Shown here: positions 38,979 through 46,924 of the stretch, piece by piece
Position numbering within the stretch: position 1 is the first letter of the stretch
Layout of the letters: every line of letters begins with the position of its first letter
DNA from: a virus
Strand: one strand, 5' to 3'
DNA: 64,000 bases
IMG/VR virus record: IMGVR_UViG_3300025450_000015
Location: 62,001 to 126,000 of that record
Program-made: the position numbers and the translations under genes
Notes under the pieces: model-generated
Databases searched by the model: none
The model's input: the letters and a program-made list of their open reading frames with translations, nothing else
What the model was told of the DNA's origin: nothing

Positions 38979-40949
38979 ATGGCACGTTATAATACATCGC
39001 TGGCAACAGAAATTGTTTCCGGAGCACAAACTCTGTTAACACCTGCACAAGGTGGTTACACAGAATTTCAAGGATCTGCACCGTACACGGTGGTTATCCC
39101 AGGACCAACATTATTTTTAGGACAGTCGCAAAGTTATTTTAACAACACTAGTGGTGTTGTTACACTTTCTGCTCCTAGCGGATATATTGCTGGTAGTCCT
39201 AGTTCTCCGGTGTTTAACGGACCAGGTGGTTCTAGTACAAACTTATTGGCCATGCCAGCAGGATCTAGTTGTATTATTGGATCTGATGGTACTAACTATA
39301 GTATAATTACATTCCCAGGCGGTAATCAATTTGGTATTAACGGAACTTTTTCAGCTGATTTGATTAGTACCAATACTGGTACCACCAATATCTACAATAC
39401 AAATACTCAGACAGTTAACTTTGCAGGCGCGGCAACTAGTATCAATATTGGTTCTAGCACTGGTACAACTACTATTAACAATCAATTGTTAGTAAAAGGC
39501 GGAACAGTTGTTCTTAACTCTAGTTCAGTACGTACAGAAGATAAAAATATTGAAATTGGATATGTTAATCCAGTTACTTATGGTGGCGGTACTGTTACAA
39601 CTATCGGTGGTGCGTTAGGCGGTAGTACAACATTTACAAGTATTACTGGTACAAAAGTAACTGGTGCAGGTACATACAGTGGTGTTGGACAATTTGCTAC
39701 AAGTGGTAGCGGATCGGGTGCAACTTTTAACATCACTACAACTGGGTCAGGTACAACTTATACTGGTGTAACTACAATTACATTGGTTAATCCAGGAAGT
39801 AACTATGCAATCAATGATACAATTACTATTGGTGGTAACTTACTTGGTGGTACTAATAGTCCTAACAACTTAACATTCACTGTAAGCAACGTTAACTACA
39901 GTCCTTGGATTGCAACTATTACCGGTATGCCCAACACTACCAACTTGGTAAACGGTCAAGCTGTTAGTGCAACTAACGGTACAGGTAGTTTAGGCGGCGG
40001 CGGTACAAGTTATGTAATAAGCAACATTGTAAGTGGAACTAGTATTCAGGTAACAGTAACAGGCGGCACAACTCCTGTAGCTGGTACAATTACAGCTATT
40101 ACTCCAGGTAGTGCTGATACATTTGCCAACGGCGGCGGCATATTATTATATGGAACTAGTAATCACACATTACAATGGGCAAGCAGTACATTAGGTCCAA
40201 CAAGCGGTGGCGGTAACCCAGCTTGGGTTAGTTCAGAAGGGTTGTATATCAATACTTCTAATACATTTGGTATTCAAAGTGGTAGCAACGTTAACTTTAA
40301 CTTATTGACCAACGGTCAAGCTACTGGTACTGTTAACATTGCAACCAACGCTGGTACAGGTAACTTGTTTACTGGAGCAAGTTCAGCAGTTAACATTGGT
40401 GCTAGCGGTGGTACTGCTACAATCAGCAACACTAACTTTACAGTTGGACAGTCTGGTGGTACAGTTACTTTTAACGGTATTACAACTTTCACAATGAATA
40501 GCGTAACAGCGTTTAACTTAACTGGCGGCGGTACAATGAATGCTGGTAGTACATATGGTTATTTTAGTTCGCTAGGCGTTGGTACTAACACTAACGGTGG
40601 TGGTGGTACAATTTATGCGGCAAACAACATTGTTGCTTACTACTCAGATGACAGATTAAAGACACGTTTGGGCAAAATTGAAGATGCTCTTGCTAAGTTA
40701 GAAACATTAAATGGTTTTTACTTTGAAGCTAACCAAACTGCTCAGGATTTGGGATATACTGTTCAACGTGAAGTTGGAGTTTCTGCTCAAGAAGTTAATG
40801 CAATCCTGCCAGAAATTATCAAACCAGCTCCAATCGACGCTAAGTACATGACAGTTCAGTACGAAAAGTTATTACCATTAGTGATTGAAGCAGTTAAGGA
40901 ATTGTCAAGCCAAGTTAAAGAATTAAAAGCACAGATTAACAAGGAATAA
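38979..40949 (+). CDS. Tail fibre/spike with C-terminal S74 intramolecular chaperone
   Basis: A 656-residue fibre. The N-terminal part contains beta-rich fibre repeats (TSINIGSSTGTTTINNQLLV, EDKNIEIGYVNP). A copy of the locus-wide GATFNI...GGNLLGG module lies at about residues 245-300. The last 100 residues are a peptidase S74 (endosialidase-type) chaperone: YYSDDRLKTRLGKIEDALAK, GYTVQREVGVSAQEVNAILP, YMTVQYEKLLPLVIEAVKEL, then a coiled coil. Members trimerise the fibre and then cut themselves off; the expected cut here is Ser556/Asp557. It lies immediately upstream of the Asn/Cys-repeat and radical SAM genes. Confidence 0.92.
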   Translation: MARYNTSLATEIVSGAQTLLTPAQGGYTEFQGSAPYTVVIPGPTLFLGQSQSYFNNTSGVVTLSAPSGYIAGSPSSPVFNGPGGSSTNLLAMPAGSSCIIGSDGTNYSIITFPGGNQFGINGTFSADLISTNTGTTNIYNTNTQTVNFAGAATSINIGSSTGTTTINNQLLVKGGTVVLNSSSVRTEDKNIEIGYVNPVTYGGGTVTTIGGALGGSTTFTSITGTKVTGAGTYSGVGQFATSGSGSGATFNITTTGSGTTYTGVTTITLVNPGSNYAINDTITIGGNLLGGTNSPNNLTFTVSNVNYSPWIATITGMPNTTNLVNGQAVSATNGTGSLGGGGTSYVISNIVSGTSIQVTVTGGTTPVAGTITAITPGSADTFANGGGILLYGTSNHTLQWASSTLGPTSGGGNPAWVSSEGLYINTSNTFGIQSGSNVNFNLLTNGQATGTVNIATNAGTGNLFTGASSAVNIGASGGTATISNTNFTVGQSGGTVTFNGITTFTMNSVTAFNLTGGGTMNAGSTYGYFSSLGVGTNTNGGGGTIYAANNIVAYYSDDRLKTRLGKIEDALAKLETLNGFYFEANQTAQDLGYTVQREVGVSAQEVNAILPEIIKPAPIDAKYMTVQYEKLLPLVIEAVKELSSQVKELKAQINKE

Positions 40950-40952
40950 ACG

Positions 40953-41354
40953 ATGACAACTCCTTCAAGTCCTATTTATATTAGTCAAATTGACGGCGAA
41001 ATTGGACTGCCTAACAGCAGTCCATACAGCAATTTGAGTAATCTTAATGGATATGTAATTCCAGGACAACGTGATAGTTACCCAACTATGAACGAAATGC
41101 GTAACAGAGCATACTATCGTTCAAATAACAAGGGTAATTGCAACAACGGAAATTGTCCAAATAATTGTAATTGTGGTAACATTTGCTGTACAAACTGTTA
41201 TAATTGTAATAACATCAATTGCACAAATTGCGATGGTCAAAACTGGTTACAAAACAACTGTAATTGCAACTGCACTTACAACTGTAACATTAATACCAAC
41301 GTATATTATAACTGTAATTGTAACTGTAATTGTAACTGTAACTGTAACTGCTAA
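40953..41354 (+). CDS. Asn/Cys-repeat protein, candidate tail-tip protein and maturase substrate
   Basis: A 133-residue protein in two parts. Residues 1-60 look like an ordinary leader or attachment domain: IYISQIDGEIGLPNSSPYSN and PTMNEMRNRAYYRS resemble the N-terminal element of many phage Gly-rich tail-tip proteins. Residues 61-133 are almost only Asn and Cys with a few Gly, Tyr and Thr; I count 21 Cys, the last seven at alternate positions 121-133, ending the protein on Cys. The gene starts 4 nt after the S74 fibre stop and 19 nt before a radical SAM-SPASM gene. A modified, cross-linked repeat is one reading; a metal-binding CxC tail is the other. No close family is recognised. Confidence 0.75.
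   Translation: MTTPSSPIYISQIDGEIGLPNSSPYSNLSNLNGYVIPGQRDSYPTMNEMRNRAYYRSNNKGNCNNGNCPNNCNCGNICCTNCYNCNNINCTNCDGQNWLQNNCNCNCTYNCNINTNVYYNCNCNCNCNCNCNC
41309..41351 (+). repeat. Hexanucleotide Asn-Cys repeat
   Basis: Seven consecutive copies of AAC/AAT-TGT/TGC encode the Asn-Cys run ending the protein at 40953. Synonymous AAT/AAC variation breaks perfect identity, so the pattern is probably selected at protein level. Confidence 0.85.
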
Positions 41355-41372
41355 TATACCACAAGGAATCTT

Positions 41373-42839
41373 ATGATTTTTGAAATACTGACAGAAAAGT
41401 TTGGATCAAACCCACCTGATCTAAGAACGTTCTTCTATGACAACGAAAAAAATGTCTTAAGCGATGAAACAGGATTCGTCTATGAGTATCCCGATGCTTA
41501 TGCAAATAATTTTGAAAATCGAGTACCATACAAACCATTTGATAAAGATCGTCCTTTAATTAAATCTCGCAGTACTAATCACGTAAAAATTCAACTAGGA
41601 TTAAGTTGTAATTATAGTTGTGATTATTGCAGTCAAAAATTTGTGGAACGCCCACGTGAAACTAATGCTAAAGACATTGAAAATTTTATGGAAATGTTTA
41701 AGACTTTAGAGTTTAACGAAGAAGACGGTTTACGAGTTGAATTTTGGGGAGGTGAACCTTTAGTTTACTGGAAGACATTAAAACCCCTGGCCGAAGCAGT
41801 AGCAGAATTTTTTAAAGATTGGAGAAAGAAACCAGTTTTTAGTATTATTACTAATGGTAGTATTTTAACAGAAGAAATCTGTGCTTGGCTATACAGTATG
41901 GAATTCCATGTAGCTATCAGTCATGACGGGCCAGGACAACATGTACGCGGACCAGATCCATTTGCAGATCCTAAGAAACGTGAAATTATTTTAGATTTAT
42001 ACCAGATTTTGCGTCCTTTAAATCGCATCAGTTTTAACTCAATGTTAAACAGACAAAATCTTAGTCGTAAAGCTATATTTGATTATTTTATTAATTTTAC
42101 AAATGATCCCAATGTTAGTTTAGGTGAAGGTACCTTTGTAGATGCATATGATGCCGATGGCCTACAACACAGTTTACAAACTAAACAAGATCATTTCGAA
42201 TTTAGAAAAATCGCGTTCGGAGAAATTTACGGATCTAACGGTGAAATCGGCTTTGGCAACATATTACAAAAAGTTGATAATTTCACAGAATCAGTATTGA
42301 CCCATCAGCAAGCAGACTATTTAGGTCAAAAATGCGGCATGGATGACGAAAGAACCGTTGCATTTGATTTAAACGGCAATGTAATTACTTGCCAAAATGT
42401 CAGTGCTATCGAAATTAACAAAAACGGAGAACCTCACTTAGGTGGTAAGATTACTGAGATCGAGGACGTAAAAATTACTACTAGTACACACTGGAGTAAT
42501 CGTGCAGAATGTCCAAGTTGTCCAGTGTTGCATATTTGTAAAGGTGCATGTATGTTCCTTTCAGATGAATTCTGGACTACAAGTTGCAATAACGCCTATA
42601 GCGATAACGTACCATTGTTTGCCGCAAGTATTGAAAAAATAACAGGTGGTTATGTTCCTTACCATATTAAGGGCAAAGGATTACCATTAGAGCGCCAAGA
42701 TATCTGGGGCGGTGTATTCAAACACGAAGAAGAAAAGAAAAAAATAATACCTATTAAGATTGTCAGTGAAAAAGTTGCTGTAATCGACAATGTCGAAGTT
42801 TACGGTAAGAGTTCCTTGATAAATACTGAACAGGAATAA
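41373..42839 (+). CDS. Radical SAM-SPASM enzyme, peptide/protein maturase-like
   Basis: A 488-residue cytoplasmic enzyme. The radical SAM cluster motif is C79-x3-C83-x2-C86 (SCNYSCDYC), with the SAM-binding GGEP at 126-129 and an ISHDGPG segment. The C-terminal SPASM domain fits the canonical seven-cysteine pattern: C321-x13-G-x4-C340, then C380-x2-C383-x5-C389-x3-C393, then C405, expected to hold two auxiliary 4Fe-4S clusters. This architecture is typical of sulfatase-maturing enzymes and RiPP maturases forming thioether or C-C links. No sulfatase is in the window; the Asn/Cys-repeat protein is 19 nt upstream, so it is the best substrate candidate. The substrate is inference. AAGGA precedes the ATG. 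Confidence 0.9.
   Translation: MIFEILTEKFGSNPPDLRTFFYDNEKNVLSDETGFVYEYPDAYANNFENRVPYKPFDKDRPLIKSRSTNHVKIQLGLSCNYSCDYCSQKFVERPRETNAKDIENFMEMFKTLEFNEEDGLRVEFWGGEPLVYWKTLKPLAEAVAEFFKDWRKKPVFSIITNGSILTEEICAWLYSMEFHVAISHDGPGQHVRGPDPFADPKKREIILDLYQILRPLNRISFNSMLNRQNLSRKAIFDYFINFTNDPNVSLGEGTFVDAYDADGLQHSLQTKQDHFEFRKIAFGEIYGSNGEIGFGNILQKVDNFTESVLTHQQADYLGQKCGMDDERTVAFDLNGNVITCQNVSAIEINKNGEPHLGGKITEIEDVKITTSTHWSNRAECPSCPVLHICKGACMFLSDEFWTTSCNNAYSDNVPLFAASIEKITGGYVPYHIKGKGLPLERQDIWGGVFKHEEEKKKIIPIKIVSEKVAVIDNVEVYGKSSLINTEQE
42818..42825 (+). promoter_or_regulatory. Possible late box GATAAATA within the radical SAM 3' end
   Basis: Late-type octamer inside the last codons of the radical SAM gene, 27 nt before the ATG at 42853. 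It could drive the unknown gene and the halogenase-like gene separately. Confidence 0.4.
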
Positions 42840-42852
42840 GGAATAGCAGATC

Positions 42853-43848
42853 ATGAATTTAACTCAAAATTTAATACAGTTTCAACATTCGCAGTTGATA
42901 GCACTAGATATAAAATTTACTGACACTGGATTTCAGTGGACAGTATTTGATGCCTATAAAAAATCAGAATTGCAGTTGGAATGGGCTAGTTTAGCAGATA
43001 ATACCGTTACTGCTAGAAAAGTAGCCGGAGTTAGATATCCAAGCCCTGCTGACGAATTTGCATGGGAAACAGAAACACATAGAGTTTATAGTCAAACTTC
43101 AGGAGTCTATCCTGGTGTAACAGCAGGAATTTCTGGAGAAATAAATTGGACAGATATTACCAACAATGAGGGATTTTCAGATCATGCTATTTTTGCAATC
43201 ACTCACCCAGCTGACCAAGTTACTGTAAGAAATTTAAATGTAAGATACGTTCAACAAACTGCTTTGAATACAAGAACAGGTATCCCATTATACAATTTAG
43301 TAGCCAATTCACAACTACATAAGAAAAATCCAGTTAGGGCAATGTCTTTGCAAAAGAATAGTCCTATGATTTTAATTTCTATTCCGTTTGCAGAAATGAA
43401 TCCATCAGATTGGAACATGATGGTTGCGTTGGGCGATAGCGATCCTGGCCTAGTAAGAATATCGTCAGGCGAACAATTCACAAATGTAATCACCGACGAG
43501 CTTGGCAGAATCGTATATACTATGCCAAAAGTTTATTTTACAAATAAGACTGCTACTGTCAGCCCAGACGGCTATGTCGATTTACCGTTTTACTTAGGAA
43601 CTCCTACCGATTTAAATCCCCCAGCAAAAACAAGCTCTGAGCATGGATTGCCTATAACGGATCACAATGCAACTATATATTTAAAAACTACGGCAGGTCA
43701 CTTGAATAAACAACAAGTACAAACAGTCAACGGTGTAGGAACTGTTCGTTTAATTGCAACACATCTTGTTCCAGGTGACACTATCACAGTAAGTTGTGGT
43801 TTTCAATATTGGTCAGGATCAGACGACTGCGTTATAACCGTACAATAA
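42853..43848 (+). CDS. Unknown beta-rich protein in the radical SAM/halogenase cassette
   Basis: A 331-residue protein I do not recognise. The first part has Trp-containing strands (TDTGFQWTVFDAYKKSELQL). The last 90 residues (TIYLKTTAGHLNKQQVQTVN, VRLIATHLVPGDTITVSCGF) look like an immunoglobulin-like beta domain of the sort common in fibre and baseplate proteins. It has no signal peptide. It lies between the radical SAM gene and the halogenase-like gene with gaps of 13 and 7 nt, so it belongs to that unit. It could be a structural protein, the second substrate, or a binding partner. Confidence 0.65.
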   Translation: MNLTQNLIQFQHSQLIALDIKFTDTGFQWTVFDAYKKSELQLEWASLADNTVTARKVAGVRYPSPADEFAWETETHRVYSQTSGVYPGVTAGISGEINWTDITNNEGFSDHAIFAITHPADQVTVRNLNVRYVQQTALNTRTGIPLYNLVANSQLHKKNPVRAMSLQKNSPMILISIPFAEMNPSDWNMMVALGDSDPGLVRISSGEQFTNVITDELGRIVYTMPKVYFTNKTATVSPDGYVDLPFYLGTPTDLNPPAKTSSEHGLPITDHNATIYLKTTAGHLNKQQVQTVNGVGTVRLIATHLVPGDTITVSCGFQYWSGSDDCVITVQ

Positions 43849-43855
43849 GGTTTTT

Positions 43856-45058
43856 ATGAAAATAGGCATTATAGGTAGTGGTACCGCCAGCGCCGTTTCA
43901 TTACTTGCAATTTTTGATAAATTTAAATTCCATAGATGCAAACACATAGATGTGTATTGCATATACAATCCTGACATTCCTGTAACTACTGTGGGCGAAA
44001 GTACTAGCCCTATAATGCCTAGTTTACTTTATCATGCTATTGATTTTTCTGTTACTGAAGAATTAAAAGAGTTCGATGGTACCCTTCGCTGGGGTACTCG
44101 TTACTACTGGGAAGATATTAATGATAAAAATTTCCTAGTAAGGCATGGACATACAGGATTGCATGTCAACAGTGAAAAATTTAGCGGATTTGTTATCAAC
44201 AAACTTGATAAATTATACGATAATTTTTTTCAAATACACGGTAATGTCTCAGACATAACACAAGATCATACTCACGTATCGATATTAGTCGACGGAGTGC
44301 AACATAAATTTGACTATATCATCGATTGTAGAGGATCACCGTCGGCCGAAGAAATGGATAGTGGACTATACGAATTTCCAAAATTTGAAACAGTTAACTC
44401 AGTAATACTATTTCCTGACTTTAAAGAGTATAACGAAGATTTAACAAGTGCATATCCACATGACGACGGCTGGATGTTTGGAGTACCATTAACTCATCGT
44501 AAAGCCTTTGGTTATCTATATAATAAAAATATAACAACTCAGGAAGAAGCGATTGAAAAATTTTCTAAATTAAAAAATATTGATGCTAGTAAATTAAGAA
44601 AATTTAGCTGGAGACAGTATTATAAAAAAGAAGCAATGAATGGACGCATATTATCCATGGGTAACAGACTATATTTTCTTGAACCTGCACAAGCATTGCC
44701 GTTACATTTTTATATAAATTTGTCTGTAGAGTTTATTGAAACATTAATTAAAGGTACTAATTTACAAACACCGCATTTTAATAGAGGAATTAATACTTCT
44801 TATCTTAAAAGTATGGAAGATATGTTGAATTTAGTTGCACTAAACTATGTAGGTCCTTGCAAAAAAGATACGCCTTTCTGGAATACAGTCACAGCACTGG
44901 CTAAAGAACGTTTACAAACATCGGAAAGATTTCAAAAATATGTAAGATTGTGTCAGCAGACTGGAGAATACGAGCAGTATTGGGCACACAATTCAGCCTT
45001 GATGAAAGAATATATCGAAGGCTTTGATATTAAACTAGATCAACTAAGTCAAATATAG
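43856..45058 (+). CDS. Flavin-dependent halogenase-like FAD protein
   Basis: A 400-residue protein of the tryptophan-halogenase type. It has the FAD-binding GSGTAS (7-12) after a hydrophobic strand, VGEST (46-50) matching the family's GEAT/GEST motif, DYIIDCRG (153-160) at the second FAD site, GWMFGVP (205-211) in place of WxWxIP, the following HRKAFGYLYN, and FLEPAQALP (274-282) near the substrate site. A viral halogenase of this superfamily is known from a cyanophage (VirX1). The lysine that activates hypohalite appears replaced by Arg78 (TLRWG where the family has TFK), and WxWxIP is altered, so activity may differ or be lost. Substrate unknown. AAGG precedes the ATG. Confidence 0.75.
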   Translation: MKIGIIGSGTASAVSLLAIFDKFKFHRCKHIDVYCIYNPDIPVTTVGESTSPIMPSLLYHAIDFSVTEELKEFDGTLRWGTRYYWEDINDKNFLVRHGHTGLHVNSEKFSGFVINKLDKLYDNFFQIHGNVSDITQDHTHVSILVDGVQHKFDYIIDCRGSPSAEEMDSGLYEFPKFETVNSVILFPDFKEYNEDLTSAYPHDDGWMFGVPLTHRKAFGYLYNKNITTQEEAIEKFSKLKNIDASKLRKFSWRQYYKKEAMNGRILSMGNRLYFLEPAQALPLHFYINLSVEFIETLIKGTNLQTPHFNRGINTSYLKSMEDMLNLVALNYVGPCKKDTPFWNTVTALAKERLQTSERFQKYVRLCQQTGEYEQYWAHNSALMKEYIEGFDIKLDQLSQI

Positions 45059-45479
45059 TTTGTAATTTGGTACGAATAGTTTTACTGTTAAAACTATTAC
45101 GTAGTCCTTGATGTAAGGGTTTAGGTGTGCGATCTACAGTAGTCCAAGCCCAACCAATGTGTTCGTCACTCAAGACAGGAACAAACTCGTTATCTATTAC
45201 ACACAAATAAGTATGAAAATTAAATACTTTATCGTTACTGACAAATGTTTCTAATGGGATTGTTTTAATTATTTTAGGCACTGCACCTATTTCTTCTTTA
45301 ATTTCGCGTTGAAGACCTTGCCAAGGTGTTTCACCTATGATGTTTGTCCCGCCGACTAATCCCCACGTGCCTTCGTGTTTACCGTGACTTTTTTGAAGTA
45401 ATAAAAATCGTTGTGTAGATTTAGCATAAAATAATGCACCACTACAAACTATTCTATCTTTTACAATATTATTTTCCAT
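45030..45479 (-). CDS. Nudix hydrolase
   Basis: A 149-residue Nudix enzyme that would cleave a nucleoside diphosphate linked to another moiety. The Nudix box is complete: G-x5-E-x7-REIKEEIGA, starting in GGTNIIGETPW. The upstream strand GTWGLVGG is typical. The YLCVIDNEF / HIGWAWTTVD segments resemble GDP-mannose mannosyl hydrolase-like or general NTP-cleaning members, but the substrate cannot be assigned. It overlaps gp15 by 19 nt at its start and the halogenase-like gene by 29 nt at its tail-to-tail end. Placement behind neck genes suggests late expression. Confidence 0.88.
   Translation of the reverse strand: MENNIVKDRIVCSGALFYAKSTQRFLLLQKSHGKHEGTWGLVGGTNIIGETPWQGLQREIKEEIGAVPKIIKTIPLETFVSNDKVFNFHTYLCVIDNEFVPVLSDEHIGWAWTTVDRTPKPLHQGLRNSFNSKTIRTKLQTIFDLVDLV
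45075..45098. terminator. Hairpin between convergent genes
   Basis: A perfect 10-bp stem AATAGTTTTA / TAAAACTATT with loop CTGT lies 16 nt after the halogenase-like stop and inside the 3' end of the Nudix gene. It may stop or stabilise the plus-strand transcript. No T tract follows the stem. Confidence 0.4.
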
Positions 45480-46924
45480 TGGCCCACACCATATTCACCT
45501 TCAAAGCTCTTGACCCATGCAACCCCGTTCCACAAGTACTGAACTCCAGTGTATATATTCGTTTGCCATACCATAGTGTCTGATTCTAGAGCGGCATGAA
45601 AAATAACTTGCCATACTGAACCAGTATATTCTATAATGTCATTAGCATTAGCTACTAAACTGCCCCATACGACAGCAGGATTTGTATTAGTCGTGTTGCC
45701 TATATCTTCAATAATTAGATAACGTGTACCTGCTATTGGGTTGTTAGGTGTATAAGTTTGAGGATTAATAATGGCATCAAAAGTACCAGGGCTGTTTGGT
45801 CGATAACTAGTAGCGGCATTGTAATCTTTTACATCTGTACTTAAAAATCCGTTACTATCAATTCCAGTATTGCTAGTCAATGTATCTGTATTATAATTAA
45901 TTTGTAAAATTGCAGGATTTGTAGGATTAATAGCAATAGTACCTATAACGTAAGTCCCATTTGGTTGCAACAAATACAACATACTAGAACCTGCAACATA
46001 TTTTCCGGGGAATAAATTGAATACACTTTCCCAACTTTGAGGATTACTGATCGGAGTAGGAATAGTCAACGTCGGTTCTGGAGGATTAACACCTCCTCCT
46101 GATTCTAACAAAGTTGCCTGGCCGTCGTATACTGCTATAGGAAATCCTGTAACTGTAACATTTTCAGTAGCAAGCAAATTGCTAAATGACGGACTAGTGC
46201 CATCAGATTGTAGTGCAGGATCTATTCCTAATCCTTCAACATACCCAGACGGATAAGTTCCTTCGGACCCATAGACACTTGTAATAATTTTTGTAATAAC
46301 ACCAAGATGTTTGACCTTAACTGGAGGACTAATCCAGATAGGAGAATCTAAACTTAATGTTGCTATATCAATAGGAGTATCATTGCCGACAGGAACTTGT
46401 CTACTATCCCAAACGATATCTCCTAAATTAAGAACTGATAAACTAGTCCAGTCAATATAGTTGTCTGTGGTTTGCAATTCTAAACTAGGGTTGAATAACA
46501 CTAGTATTTGTTCTAATATTTGTAATTTTTGATCAGTACTGCTAGTCCAAATATCGCATTTCATCTTTAATTGAAAAGGAGTAGGCATCAAGCGTTCAAC
46601 TGTATAATTACGTCCTTGATTTCCGGTATAATTATTTCCGTTAATATCTCTTTCGCGAAAATGCAACTTGCCTACATAAGTTTGATCAGCTAACCTATTT
46701 CTATCTAGTTCTAAACCAGTTACATACACACTTATACGTGGAATACTATTAACAGCATTTTCACTGTTTTGACGTATGATGCTGGCCACTTGACGATCTG
46801 CATCGCCGTACATTACGGGTACTTGATGTAGTGTTCCATCTCCATATTTGACCACAAAATTACTGAGCACTCGTATAGTTTGTGTCAAATATCTTCTTAC
46901 TTGTCCGTCATAAAACCACTGCAT
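45461..46924 (-). CDS. 15: Tail completion/terminator protein, T4 gp15-like, C-terminally extended
   Basis: The gp15 hexamer caps the tail and joins it to the neck. The first 210 residues follow the T4 gp15 pattern: FYDGQVRRYLTQTIRVLSNF, then a VPVMYGD strand, PRISVYVTG, a long MPTPFQLKMKCDIWTSSTDQ / LQILEQILVLFNPSLELQTT region and a closing PIWISPPVKVKHLG. The remaining roughly 275 residues are an extension absent from T4 gp15 (272 residues): a Gly/Asn/Thr-rich part with segments like YLIIEDIGNTTN and VWQTNIYTGVQYLWNGVAWV, which look like fibre-type decoration. The start overlaps the gp14 stop (TAATG on the minus strand). Confidence 0.82.
   Translation of the reverse strand: MQWFYDGQVRRYLTQTIRVLSNFVVKYGDGTLHQVPVMYGDADRQVASIIRQNSENAVNSIPRISVYVTGLELDRNRLADQTYVGKLHFRERDINGNNYTGNQGRNYTVERLMPTPFQLKMKCDIWTSSTDQKLQILEQILVLFNPSLELQTTDNYIDWTSLSVLNLGDIVWDSRQVPVGNDTPIDIATLSLDSPIWISPPVKVKHLGVITKIITSVYGSEGTYPSGYVEGLGIDPALQSDGTSPSFSNLLATENVTVTGFPIAVYDGQATLLESGGGVNPPEPTLTIPTPISNPQSWESVFNLFPGKYVAGSSMLYLLQPNGTYVIGTIAINPTNPAILQINYNTDTLTSNTGIDSNGFLSTDVKDYNAATSYRPNSPGTFDAIINPQTYTPNNPIAGTRYLIIEDIGNTTNTNPAVVWGSLVANANDIIEYTGSVWQVIFHAALESDTMVWQTNIYTGVQYLWNGVAWVKSFEGEYGVGQWKIIL

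Noticed and set aside
40953-41354. Simple metallothionein
   Set aside because: Not excluded, but not preferred: the N-terminal half looks like a phage attachment domain and the neighbouring SPASM enzyme favours modification.
41173-41376. 67-residue plus-strand frame overlapping the Asn-Cys gene
   Set aside because: It is the repeat read in another frame (Thr/Val/Ile); the Asn-Cys frame has the start, the spacing and the non-repetitive N-terminus.
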